Assembly: GCA_030149405.1 (NCBI GenBank)
Contig: JASBRM010000005.1
Coordinates: 1-10,696 of the forward strand
Length of the DNA: 10,696 bases
Direction of reading: 5' to 3'
Source of the DNA: Neptuniibacter sp.
GTDB lineage: Bacteria; Pseudomonadota; Gammaproteobacteria; Pseudomonadales; Balneatricaceae
Below the pieces are notes generated by a model. It saw nothing but the letters and a program-made list of their open reading frames with translations, made no database searches and had not been told where the DNA came from. The translations under genes were made by a program, and so were the position numbers. How positions within the stretch are numbered: position 1 is the first letter of the stretch; each line of letters starts with the position of its first letter. Below, one piece after another: positions 1-7,025 of the stretch.

Positions 1-2866
1 AGAAGTCGACTGGCCTCCTGTTGATTACGTCGTCAATGGCAAACATACCGGCCTGGCAAGTGATTACCTCAAAGTAATAAAAGATACGACTGGGCTTGAA
101 CTGCATATAGTTCAAGGCTTTACCTGGAATGAATTGCTAACCATGCTGGTTGAGCAACGCATAGATCTGCTACCGGCTATTTATAAGTCAGAAAGCCGCG
201 AAAAGCAGATGCATTTCACTGCCGATTACGTCACCCTCCGGCACTATGCTTTTGCGGTGAGCGGTAGAAATGACCTTAAAAGCATCACTGATTTATATGG
301 CAAAACCATTGCTGTACCCAATGGTTACTCCTATCTGACGAACCTGAGTGAAGATCACCCTCAGATAAATACCCTTATAGTCAACAGCACCATCGAAGCT
401 ATTGATGCTGTAATCACAGGCCAGGCTGATTCGATCATTGAGAGCACAGCACTTATCAGCCATTACCTCAAAGAGAATAATATTCAGGGACTTAAGCCCG
501 TATTCGCGGTTCAGTTTGGAATCAACGATGTTCATATGGCAACACGGCAGGATCTACCGATTCTCAGGGATATTATCGATAAAGTTCTGTTGAACATGGA
601 TAAGAGCTCTAAGAAGGCGATTGCTAAGAAATGGATCGACGCATCCCTCCCTGAGGCTAAATTCGAAACCAACATTTTTACTGCCGAAGAACAACAATAC
701 CTCAACCGCAAAAAAGAGCTGAAAGCCTGTATTGATCCATCATGGTACCCCTATGAAGGTTTCCGGAATGGCAAAGCCTCTGGTATGAGTACCGATTATC
801 TGAAGTATTTTGAAGAACAACTTCATATTCCAATCAATATTGTGCAAACGGCATCATGGCTTCAGACACTGGAGTACGCTCGATTACGCAAATGTGATCT
901 GGTTACACTGGCGAGTGATAAACCAGAACGACGAAAATTTCTTAACTTTGCCACTCCACATATGACCGCGCCTCTCGCCTTAGCAACTCAGGCTGACGAA
1001 GTATTCTTCTCTGACTTCTCTGAACTTATAGGCAGGCAGATCGGCATCATGCGTGGCTATTCACCTGGGGCAGCAATTAAGCAACAACACCCGGAGATTA
1101 TTCTTATTGAATACGACAGTATTCTTGACGGTTTAAGGGATGTGCAGTCTGGAAAAATTCTGGGATTCCTCGACTCTGTAGCCACCCTGAGTTATCAGAT
1201 TCAGGACAGTTACCCAGGAACACTCAAAATCAGTGGCAAGTTTGATTATGACTGGAGTTTTGGTGTGGCCGCTCGTAATGACGAGCCTCTGCTGGTTGAG
1301 ATTCTTGATAAAGTGGTTCTGGGTATTCCAGACAGTGTTCATACCAGTATCAAAAACACTTGGCTCGGAGTACGTTATGAGCAGGCTGTAGACTACAAAA
1401 CCGTTTGGCAGATTGTTATCGGTTTTGCTGTAATTCTGCTTCTGTTGCTGGTTAGATACCGCAGGATTTCTCAGCATCGTTATGAAATTTCTGCCAAGAA
1501 TGCGGAGCTTGCGTCTATTAACCAGGAGCTGCAGGAACAGAAAGCCTCTGCACAGCATATGGCGAGCCATGACCTGCTGACCAGCCTGCCCAACCGTGCT
1601 CAACTTTTACATCATCTGGAACATGCCATTCAACTTGCCTACCGGCAGAAGAGCAAAGTGGCTGTACTGTTTATTGATCTGGACCGTTTTAAATATGTGA
1701 ATGACTCACTGGGGCATCATATAGGTGATGAGCTGTTACGTTCTGTGAGCAGGGTTTTGGCGCAGAGAGTGCGTAAAACGGACACCCTGGCCCGCATTGG
1801 TGGAGACGAGTTTATTCTGGTGATGGAAGCCTTCGAAGATGAGAACTCCCCTTCACTGGTTGCTCAGAGCATGATAGATGCTCTTAAAAAACCTTTTACC
1901 ATCGCAGAACACCAGTTCCAGATCTCCGCCAGTATTGGTATTGCTCTATACCCTGACGACAGCCATGAAATTCATACTCTGATTAAGCATGCCGATATTG
2001 CCATGTATCAGGCTAAGGATCTTGGACGTAACCAATTCCGTTATTACACTCAGGAATTGTCTGAAAAAACGGAGAAAAGACTGGAGATTGAATCTGCTCT
2101 GCGTGAAGCATTGAAGCAGGATCAATTCCGTTTGGTATATCAACCCATTATCAACTTACGTACGTCCAAGGTAAGCCATGCTGAAGCGCTGATTCGATGG
2201 GATCATCCAACCATGGGCACAATCAACCCAGTGGACTTTATTCCTATCGCCGAAGAAAACGGCTTGATCCATGATATCGGCCTGTGGGTGTTCAGAAGAG
2301 CCTGCCAGCAGCTCAGGGAATGGCAGGAACGAGGCGTGGGTGTGCCAAGTCTGTCCGTGAATGTATCCAGCATACAGTTCCAGCGAAACAGTCTGATCGA
2401 TAACTTTAAGAAAATTCTGCAGCAGGAAAGTATTCCGGCAAGTGCGATCAACATCGAAATTACTGAAAGCCATCTGATGGACCAGACAGAGCGTAATATC
2501 GCGTTCCTGAATGCCCTCAAAGCATCAGGGCATTCAATCTCAGTTGATGACTTTGGTGTCGGTTATTCCTCAATGAGTTATATGAAACGATTACCGCTGG
2601 ATGTTATCAAGATTGATCGTTCCTTCATTAGCGATATTCCTGATGACAAAAATGACGTTCAAATCACTCAGGCAATTATCGCTCTGTCTCACAACCTCAG
2701 CTACATCTCAGTCGCTGAGGGTGTAGAGAATATTCAGCAGATGGAAATATTACGAAAAATGGGCTGCCATTATGCTCAGGGATATTTCTACAGCAGACCG
2801 TTAAATGCAGATGAGTTCGAAGCCAAGGTAGAAACACTAAACAGCTATAGCGAAACCGTCAGTTAA
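1..2866 (+). CDS. Tandem periplasmic solute-binding domains + TM + GGDEF + EAL protein (5' end outside window)
   Basis: This is a membrane c-di-GMP enzyme that probably couples a periplasmic ligand to turnover of the second messenger. The frame is open from base 2, so the N-terminus and any signal peptide lie outside the window. Residues below are counted from the in-frame Met at 134, which is not the real start. The first SBP_bac_3-like domain runs from the window edge to about 175, and the second spans about 190-412 (ACIDPSWYPYEGF start). One TM helix lies at about 425-441, followed by a coiled-coil-like linker at 446-475. The GGDEF domain covers 478-636, with GGDEF at 556-560 and an RxxD inhibitory site R547-KT-D550. 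The EAL domain covers about 660-895, with E684, N743, E775, D805-D806, K826, E862 and Q882 present. Both activities therefore look possible; which one dominates cannot be read from sequence. The tandem sensor resembles the VFT input of BvgS-type proteins (family knowledge). It converges on the next gene with a 21-base gap. Confidence 0.95.
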   Translation, partial: EVDWPPVDYVVNGKHTGLASDYLKVIKDTTGLELHIVQGFTWNELLTMLVEQRIDLLPAIYKSESREKQMHFTADYVTLRHYAFAVSGRNDLKSITDLYGKTIAVPNGYSYLTNLSEDHPQINTLIVNSTIEAIDAVITGQADSIIESTALISHYLKENNIQGLKPVFAVQFGINDVHMATRQDLPILRDIIDKVLLNMDKSSKKAIAKKWIDASLPEAKFETNIFTAEEQQYLNRKKELKACIDPSWYPYEGFRNGKASGMSTDYLKYFEEQLHIPINIVQTASWLQTLEYARLRKCDLVTLASDKPERRKFLNFATPHMTAPLALATQADEVFFSDFSELIGRQIGIMRGYSPGAAIKQQHPEIILIEYDSILDGLRDVQSGKILGFLDSVATLSYQIQDSYPGTLKISGKFDYDWSFGVAARNDEPLLVEILDKVVLGIPDSVHTSIKNTWLGVRYEQAVDYKTVWQIVIGFAVILLLLLVRYRRISQHRYEISAKNAELASINQELQEQKASAQHMASHDLLTSLPNRAQLLHHLEHAIQLAYRQKSKVAVLFIDLDRFKYVNDSLGHHIGDELLRSVSRVLAQRVRKTDTLARIGGDEFILVMEAFEDENSPSLVAQSMIDALKKPFTIAEHQFQISASIGIALYPDDSHEIHTLIKHADIAMYQAKDLGRNQFRYYTQELSEKTEKRLEIESALREALKQDQFRLVYQPIINLRTSKVSHAEALIRWDHPTMGTINPVDFIPIAEENGLIHDIGLWVFRRACQQLREWQERGVGVPSLSVNVSSIQFQRNSLIDNFKKILQQESIPASAINIEITESHLMDQTERNIAFLNALKASGHSISVDDFGVGYSSMSYMKRLPLDVIKIDRSFISDIPDDKNDVQITQAIIALSHNLSYISVAEGVENIQQMEILRKMGCHYAQGYFYSRPLNADEFEAKVETLNSYSETVS

Positions 2867-2877
2867 ACCGATTTCGA

Positions 2878-2896
2878 CCCGAAAAGATTATTCGGG
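2878..2896. other. Small inverted repeat between convergent genes
   Basis: CCCGAA (2878-2883) and TTCGGG (2891-2896) can pair across a 7-base loop. The repeat sits between two convergent reading frames and overlaps the last codons of the minus-strand gene. Neither side is followed by a T-run, so it is a weak candidate for a terminator. No better terminator is visible for either gene here. Confidence 0.3.
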
Positions 2897-3445
2897 CAAC
2901 TGACTGTTGGTGAACTGCTCTGTGACAGATAGCTTAGTTTTGTTGTTAACTTCGATTCTAGAAGCCGCTTCTATGGTCCGCTCAAAGCGCTCAATTATTT
3001 CGGCCAGGTCATAGCCTCTTTTTGACGGCACACGCAACAAAGGAAGCCCTACTTCTTCACACAACTGATCTAAAAACAGATCCTGTTTCTTGAAGGTCTT
3101 TTTATCGAACTTATGATCATCCAGTTCAACCGCACAGATAACCTTTCGGCTATCTTTCTGAACCACCAGATAATCGAAGATGTAGCCCTGTAGTGATTTT
3201 AAGGCTTTCTTTTGTGCTCTTTTAGACAGGCTTTGTTCGGGTATGAGTATTTCGTTGACCGGTACTTTACAGACGATATCGAAACGGTCACCCACCGCTT
3301 TTTCCAGCACAGGGTGAAACATCCTCTCGTTAAGAGATGTTGTCGTTTTCTGAGCAACAACAGGTGCTCGCTTTTTGAGTAATACCAGCAACAGGGCTAG
3401 CCCCAAAACAGCAATAGCTGACAGGATCAGGATTGGATCGATCAC
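2888..3445 (-). CDS. Membrane-anchored DUF2726 protein
   Basis: A 185-residue protein of unknown function that matches the DUF2726 pattern. Residues 3-23 are a hydrophobic helix followed by KKR, so it is probably tethered to the inner membrane with a cytoplasmic body. The DUF2726 core spans about 37-160. It includes FDYLVV (D91), AVELDD (E107, D109, D110), a basic stretch after it, and LLRVPSKRGYD near 136-146. The D...ExD spacing on neighbouring strands recalls PD-(D/E)XK nuclease-fold families; that link is an inference. The start is GTG at 3445. An in-frame TGA lies only 12 bases upstream, so no earlier start is possible, and a later Met would lose the helix. The ribosome site is weak. It lies downstream of and in the same direction as the haem-GGDEF-EAL gene, but a hairpin at 3496-3527 separates them. 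Confidence 0.85.
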   Translation of the reverse strand: MIDPILILSAIAVLGLALLLVLLKKRAPVVAQKTTTSLNERMFHPVLEKAVGDRFDIVCKVPVNEILIPEQSLSKRAQKKALKSLQGYIFDYLVVQKDSRKVICAVELDDHKFDKKTFKKQDLFLDQLCEEVGLPLLRVPSKRGYDLAEIIERFERTIEAASRIEVNNKTKLSVTEQFTNSQLPE

Positions 3446-3495
3446 GAAAAAAGCTCAGATAAGAAAATCGCGGCAATGGTACATTTTGTTTCGGG

Positions 3496-3527
3496 GAAAA
3501 GCACCCCCCAATACTTGGGGGAATGCT
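3496..3527 (-). terminator. Probable terminator after the haem GGDEF-EAL gene
   Basis: A 7-bp stem CCCCCAA/TTGGGGG (3505-3511 with 3515-3521) has a 3-base loop. An outer AGCA/TGCT pairing (3500-3503 with 3524-3527) lies across a small internal loop. Read on the minus strand it is followed by only four T before CCCC, so termination may be partial and allow some read-through into the DUF2726 gene. Confidence 0.55.
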
Positions 3528-3547
3528 AAATGATGTCTAATTTAAGA

Positions 3548-6130
3548 CTAGTGTTTATGCAGCACTTTCTTAAGATCGGGGATAGGTCTGCCTACATGGT
3601 AACCCTGAGCATGGGTAATCCCTGCTTTGGATACCAGATCCATCACTTCCTGGTTTTCCACAAATTCTGCTACCGTCTCGACATTCAGTTCCTGTGAAAG
3701 CCGAGCGATGCTGTTCACAAACGCCATGTCCCTGGAATCATTCGCCATATTGGCAATAAATTCACCCTCAATTTTCACAAAATCGATCGGTAGATGCTTT
3801 AGATAATGGAATGATGAGAACCCGGAACCAAAATCATCAATAGCCAGTTTGAATCCCTGATTCTTAAGTTCCATGACAAAGCGCTCCAACAGACTGATAT
3901 TTTTAACCGTGTCACGCTCAGTTATCTCAAACACCACTTTTTCTTTATCAATACCATGGTCCGCCACTATTTTAGTGATCGTTGCCATAAACTCACTGAT
4001 TACAATCGAACGTGGCGACAAATTGATAAATACCAACCCTTCGTAACCGGTTTCCTGAACCTGAGCGAAAGCCTTATCCATGACGATATAATCCAGAAGG
4101 TGAACCTTACCAATTGATTCAGCAATTTCGATAAACTCACCTGCACTGAGAAGCTGATCTCCCGACTGAGGGATTCGACTCAGGACTTCTACCGCTCTTA
4201 TTTCACCATTAGTGGCGTCTACAATCGGCTGGAAAGCAGGAATCAGTTCACGCCGCTCGATTGCTCGGGTAACCAGAATGGTTTTGTCGGACATCTCTTT
4301 GAAGTAATCAACCAGTTCATCCTCATCCGGAAGAGCGATCTGGTCCTTACCTGCATGTTTAGCCCGGTACATCAGGTTGTCCACAAACATGAACAGGTCC
4401 TTTTTGTTTGTAGCATGATCAGGATAAATCCCCATGCCTAAAGACGCTGTTAGTTTGAGTTCAGTATTCGGATCATAGGTAATCGTGTATGTTCTGATCG
4501 CATTCAGGACTTTTTCGGCCACCAATGAGGCTTGAGAAGCACTGCTTTCAGGAAGAACAATTACGAATTCATCACCTCCGTATCGGGCAACTACCGCCTC
4601 ATTACCTAAAACCTCTTGCAGTTTTTCTGAGAAACCAGCCAGCAGTTTGTCACCCCAGCTGTGACCATAACCATCATTAATGGCTTTAAAGTTATCCAGA
4701 TCCAATAACAGGAGTGCTACCTGATATTTGTGTCGATCAGCACGATCAAGTTCATAGTCCAGCAACTCCCAGAACATGCGCTGGTTGTAGAGATTGGTCA
4801 GAGGATCACGGGTTGCATAGTATTCAAGGTCTTTGGTGTATTTATAGATAGCACGAACCGAACCTACAACGTTCAACAGTGTAGAAAGAATACTTTCAAG
4901 AACCAGAAGTTTTGTGGAATCCTGGATAGTTTGGGAATGCACTCCAATCCCGACAATCCCACCGATTTTAGGTGTATCCACCAGCAATGATTTAGTTTGT
5001 AGCTCTACGGTTTCCTGATCCAGATCCAATGGCTCGGCGTAATCATCCACAACATTGTGATTCAGGTTTAGGCCACCAAAGTTAAGGCTGCCTTTTTCAC
5101 TTTCCAGACGCTTTAAGATCGCCTGTTCCATTAACTTTTTGGTTTTGTCTGTAGGTGGTTGTAACCAAAAAACTTCAAGGTCAAACACCTCATCTTCAAC
5201 CTTAAAAACTGAGAACATGGTGTAAACACTCATCACCCGGTTGATATCAACCATCAGATTGTTCACATGTTCCCGCCAATCCCGAACAACTTCAGATGTA
5301 ATGACAAACTTTTCGAGCAGACGGATCTCAAATTCCAGCAGGTCTTTATCTACTGCTATTTCGTTCAGCTTTAGTGATAAAAGTTTTACCTGATCAAAAA
5401 TTTTCTGCAGCTCTTTGAAGCCAAGCTTCTCTTTATCCTGTTCGATCAAAGGCAGATCCGAGATGGACTCAATGCTTTCAATGCGTTTGGCCAGATGTTC
5501 TATAGAGCCATCAATTCGTTTGGAAATTTGACGAGTAGCCAGAAAGGCTAAGAGGAGAGGTAAAGGGGAAACTAACAAAAGAGTAAGTATCAGTTCCTTG
5601 TTTGCATTCAACAGTGACCGATCAAGTTGCTGGGTCACTTCAATCATACCAAGTGTATTGCCTTCCTCGGCATTGGTATGACAGTTAGTGCAAACCTCTT
5701 TAGCATTCAGGGCATAGAAATAGCTGATGCTGTCTTCACGCGTCACTAATTGTGAAACACCCGTATTAAGCACCTCACGGTGCATATCTGACATTGCAAG
5801 TGTATCCATCTCGCCGAATCTCTCGGTTACCAGAGCACCTCGGTAAATATGAATACTTAAATCACTGGACTGATTGTCTTTTTCAAGTTGCTTGATAAAA
5901 GTTTCAAGCTGCTGTCTGTTCCAACCCTGGCTCATCACCAGATACATGGAATTAAAGGTCTGCTTCGCGACTCTTTCTGCACTCAAACTCGCGTTTTTTT
6001 CAACGCTGTTGGTGAATGCATAATGAGTCACTAAAACCAGCACCAAAAAACCAAGGGCTGAGAAAAAGAACGTCCGTTGTAACAAAAAATTTCGGATTGA
6101 GGTAGCAGAACGCTTATCCACAATAACCAC
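3548..6130 (-). CDS. Periplasmic haem-c (CxxCH) sensor GGDEF-EAL protein
   Basis: An 860-residue inner-membrane c-di-GMP enzyme. TM1 lies at about 19-36 and a periplasmic domain at about 37-177, carrying CTNCH (147-151), the c-type haem attachment motif. TM2 is at about 178-197, followed by a HAMP-like or helical linker to about 260. A middle region at about 260-435 that I cannot assign (GAF-like at most) leads to GGDEF (438-600, motif GGDEF 518-522). EAL follows (about 625-855), with E648 in the variant EVL, N703, E735, D765-D766, K786, E822 and Q842. The position of the RxxD inhibitory site reads GNEA, so product inhibition is probably absent. A single CxxCH between two TM helices is typical of redox or gas sensors (family knowledge); the ligand is unknown. 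The start is GTG at 6130. A second GTG three codons in is possible, and neither has a clear ribosome site. The gene is monocistronic or loosely linked to the DUF2726 gene. Confidence 0.95.
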   Translation of the reverse strand: MVIVDKRSATSIRNFLLQRTFFFSALGFLVLVLVTHYAFTNSVEKNASLSAERVAKQTFNSMYLVMSQGWNRQQLETFIKQLEKDNQSSDLSIHIYRGALVTERFGEMDTLAMSDMHREVLNTGVSQLVTREDSISYFYALNAKEVCTNCHTNAEEGNTLGMIEVTQQLDRSLLNANKELILTLLLVSPLPLLLAFLATRQISKRIDGSIEHLAKRIESIESISDLPLIEQDKEKLGFKELQKIFDQVKLLSLKLNEIAVDKDLLEFEIRLLEKFVITSEVVRDWREHVNNLMVDINRVMSVYTMFSVFKVEDEVFDLEVFWLQPPTDKTKKLMEQAILKRLESEKGSLNFGGLNLNHNVVDDYAEPLDLDQETVELQTKSLLVDTPKIGGIVGIGVHSQTIQDSTKLLVLESILSTLLNVVGSVRAIYKYTKDLEYYATRDPLTNLYNQRMFWELLDYELDRADRHKYQVALLLLDLDNFKAINDGYGHSWGDKLLAGFSEKLQEVLGNEAVVARYGGDEFVIVLPESSASQASLVAEKVLNAIRTYTITYDPNTELKLTASLGMGIYPDHATNKKDLFMFVDNLMYRAKHAGKDQIALPDEDELVDYFKEMSDKTILVTRAIERRELIPAFQPIVDATNGEIRAVEVLSRIPQSGDQLLSAGEFIEIAESIGKVHLLDYIVMDKAFAQVQETGYEGLVFINLSPRSIVISEFMATITKIVADHGIDKEKVVFEITERDTVKNISLLERFVMELKNQGFKLAIDDFGSGFSSFHYLKHLPIDFVKIEGEFIANMANDSRDMAFVNSIARLSQELNVETVAEFVENQEVMDLVSKAGITHAQGYHVGRPIPDLKKVLHKH

Positions 6131-6156
6131 ACTAAGCTGTATATAATTTTTATGTT

Positions 6157-6192
6157 ATCAAACATAGGCCTCTCCCCAGAGCCCTGTTTGAT
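6157..6192. promoter_or_regulatory. Long imperfect palindrome upstream of the haem GGDEF-EAL gene
   Basis: ATCAAAC (6157-6163) pairs with GTTTGAT (6186-6192). AGGCCTCT (6166-6173) pairs with AGAGCCCT (6178-6185) with one mismatch around a CCCC loop, and two bases are unpaired on the left arm only. It lies 26 bases before the GTG start. No T-run follows on either strand, so a terminator is unlikely. It could be a protein-binding site or a structured leader that explains the poor ribosome site; both are inference. Confidence 0.5.
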
Positions 6193-6218
6193 TTATGCAA
6201 ACAAATTAACAAAAAATC

Positions 6219-6247
6219 TTTATATTTCATACAGCTAAAAATTTAAG
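6219..6247 (-). promoter_or_regulatory. Weak promoter candidate for the haem GGDEF-EAL gene
   Basis: On the minus strand, CTTAAA is followed after 17 bases by TATAAA (6219-6224 on plus as tttata). The -10 matches the sigma-70 consensus at 5 of 6 bases and the -35 at only 3 of 6. In AT-rich DNA such matches arise by chance. If real, the transcript would begin near 6212 and carry the 6157-6192 palindrome in its leader. Confidence 0.25.
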
Positions 6248-6407
6248 AAAAACAAAAACAGTATGATTTTTATATTATTTTGTTATCCATATATATCAAA
6301 CTCTGTATTCTTTTCAGCAATTCATATCGATTCCAAAGTGCACAAAAACAGCCAAAAGCTACAAATAACGGTAGTTTCAGAGGAGTTAACCCCTGACCTT
6401 CAGGCAC

Positions 6408-6433
6408 AAAAAAGGGCAGTGATTAACCGCCCT
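6408..6433 (-). terminator. Intrinsic terminator of the lysine-rich small gene
   Basis: On the minus strand, AGGGCGGT pairs with ACTGCCCT (8 bp with one G-T pair; 6426-6433 with 6413-6420). The loop is TAATC, and a run of T follows directly (complement of 6408-6412). It begins 24 bases after the stop of the 38-residue gene, the expected place for its terminator, which supports that gene being expressed. Confidence 0.8.
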
Positions 6434-6457
6434 ATTTCAACGCAACGAGTAACGTGA

Positions 6458-6574
6458 TTATTTTGCTTTTTTCAGCAATTTTTTCAGCTTTTTCAGCTTG
6501 CCTTCGTGTTTAGCAATTTTTGCTTTACGCGCTTTGATCTGTTTTTTAACAGCTTTTGCTTTTACCTTAGCCAT
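6458..6574 (-). CDS. 38-residue lysine-rich basic small protein
   Basis: ATG at 6574 to TAA at 6458. The product has 17 Lys and 1 Arg among 38 residues, one Glu and no aromatic residue. It opens MAKVKAKAVKKQIKARKAKI and ends in a KLKKLKKLLKKAK-type helix with Leu spaced for an amphipathic face. Support for a real gene is a good ribosome site (AGGGGAAGAG, about 4 bases before the ATG), an intrinsic terminator 24 bases past the stop, and the same direction as the ribbon-helix-helix gene ending 57 bases upstream. I do not recognise the family. The composition suggests binding to nucleic acid, ribosomes or acidic lipid. A chance lysine-coding AT-rich frame is the main alternative, but the flanking signals argue against it. 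Confidence 0.7.
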   Translation of the reverse strand: MAKVKAKAVKKQIKARKAKIAKHEGKLKKLKKLLKKAK

Positions 6575-6631
6575 CGAACTCTTCCCCTTGATGTTTTTAT
6601 AACAGAGCACACAAGCCGAACAGTAAATTCC

Positions 6632-6805
6632 TTACTCTTCTTCCTGCTGATTCTCCTTAAGAAATCCACGTATAAACCTACGTATTTCTCTCGCAGCACT
6701 GGTATCAAGGTCCTCACATAATGAGACAAACGCATCGCGCTCCTCATCATTTATGCGGATCACTAGTTGGCTGTTTTTCTTTTTTGCGCCCTTCTTCCCA
6801 GACAT
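6632..6805 (-). CDS. Ribbon-helix-helix (CopG/MetJ-Arc-like) small DNA-binding protein
   Basis: A 57-residue protein. I chose the ATG at 6805, opening MSGKKGAKKK, with GAGG about 10 bases upstream; an in-frame ATG at 6838 would add 11 residues that do not fit the fold. After the Lys-rich tail comes a beta strand SQLVIRI (about 12-18), helix A NDEERDAFVSLCEDLD, a turn with DTSAARE, and helix B REIRRFIRGFLKEN. The C-terminus is acidic. This is the ribbon-helix-helix pattern: strands from two subunits enter the DNA major groove. Such proteins are commonly self-regulating repressors or antitoxins (family knowledge). The 38-residue lysine-rich gene follows 57 bases later in the same direction and probably shares its transcript. 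The target of this protein is unknown. Confidence 0.8.
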   Translation of the reverse strand: MSGKKGAKKKNSQLVIRINDEERDAFVSLCEDLDTSAAREIRRFIRGFLKENQQEEE

Positions 6806-6840
6806 AATACAAAAGCCTCGAAACAATAATGAATGCAAGA

Positions 6841-6916
6841 ATACATGAAATACAACCTATACCCAACGCATATTCGACAGATACACAATGTATATACGCA
6901 AAGTATTTATATACCC
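6841..6916. promoter_or_regulatory. Cluster of ATACA/TATATAC repeats ahead of the ribbon-helix-helix gene
   Basis: The palindrome ATACA-CAA-TGTAT lies at 6881-6893. TATATAC occurs twice, at 6891-6897 and 6908-6914 (17-base period), TATACCC twice, at 6858-6864 and 6910-6916, and further ATACA copies lie at 6841 and 6850. The cluster surrounds the predicted transcription start of the ribbon-helix-helix gene, where an autorepressor would bind. AT-richness makes chance repeats easy, so this stays a candidate. Confidence 0.35.
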
Positions 6917-6934
6917 AGACCTGCTAAAGTGCAA
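6906..6934 (-). promoter_or_regulatory. Promoter candidate for the ribbon-helix-helix/lysine-rich pair
   Basis: On the minus strand, TTGCAC (6934-6929), a 17-base spacer, then TATAAA (6911-6906). The -10 matches sigma-70 at 5 of 6 and the -35 at 3 of 6. The predicted start near 6899 leaves a leader of about 94 bases before the ATG at 6805. Confidence 0.4.
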
Positions 6935-6982
6935 ACCAGGAATAGAAATTTAATAAAAATTAAATAATTAGCTCAGTCTAAG

Positions 6983-6991
6983 TGCTACAAT
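6983..6991 (+). promoter_or_regulatory. Extended -10 promoter candidate for rlmG
   Basis: TGC-TACAAT is an extended -10 (TGN plus a hexamer matching TATAAT at 5 of 6). The -35 region is poor (AATAAT-like), which an extended -10 can compensate. The predicted start near 6998 gives a leader of about 28 bases to the ATG at 7026. Confidence 0.45.
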
Positions 6992-7025
6992 TCCTTTCTC
7001 ACTAATCGCAAAACCTCTTCTGTAT

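Larger units (their letters stand above)
6131..6407. other. AT-rich intergenic region, no convincing gene
   Basis: The leader and promoter region of the haem GGDEF-EAL gene. I find no supported gene. A 64-codon plus-strand frame at 6263 has no good ribosome site, no recognisable domain, and runs through the terminator of the opposite-strand gene. Contents are the long palindrome at 6157-6192, a weak minus-strand promoter candidate near 6219-6247, a near-perfect palindrome AGGAGTTAACCCCT (6381-6394), and a short inverted repeat CCTGA-CCT-TCAGG (6392-6404) of unknown meaning. Confidence 0.5.

Noticed and set aside
6263..6457. 64-codon plus-strand reading frame
   Set aside because: No ribosome site or domain, odd composition (AT-rich leader then low-complexity tail), and it runs through the terminator of the opposite-strand lysine-rich gene.
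6806..6838. Upstream ATG extending the ribbon-helix-helix protein by 11 residues
   Set aside because: The extra MHSLLFRGFCI segment does not fit the fold, while the ATG at 6805 has a GAGG site and gives a typical lysine-rich tail.
6970..6992. TAGCTCAGT stretch resembling a tRNA D-arm box
   Set aside because: No T-arm GGTTCGAATCC-like box, acceptor stem or anticodon arm follows before the rlmG start. It is better read as the spacer of an extended -10 promoter.
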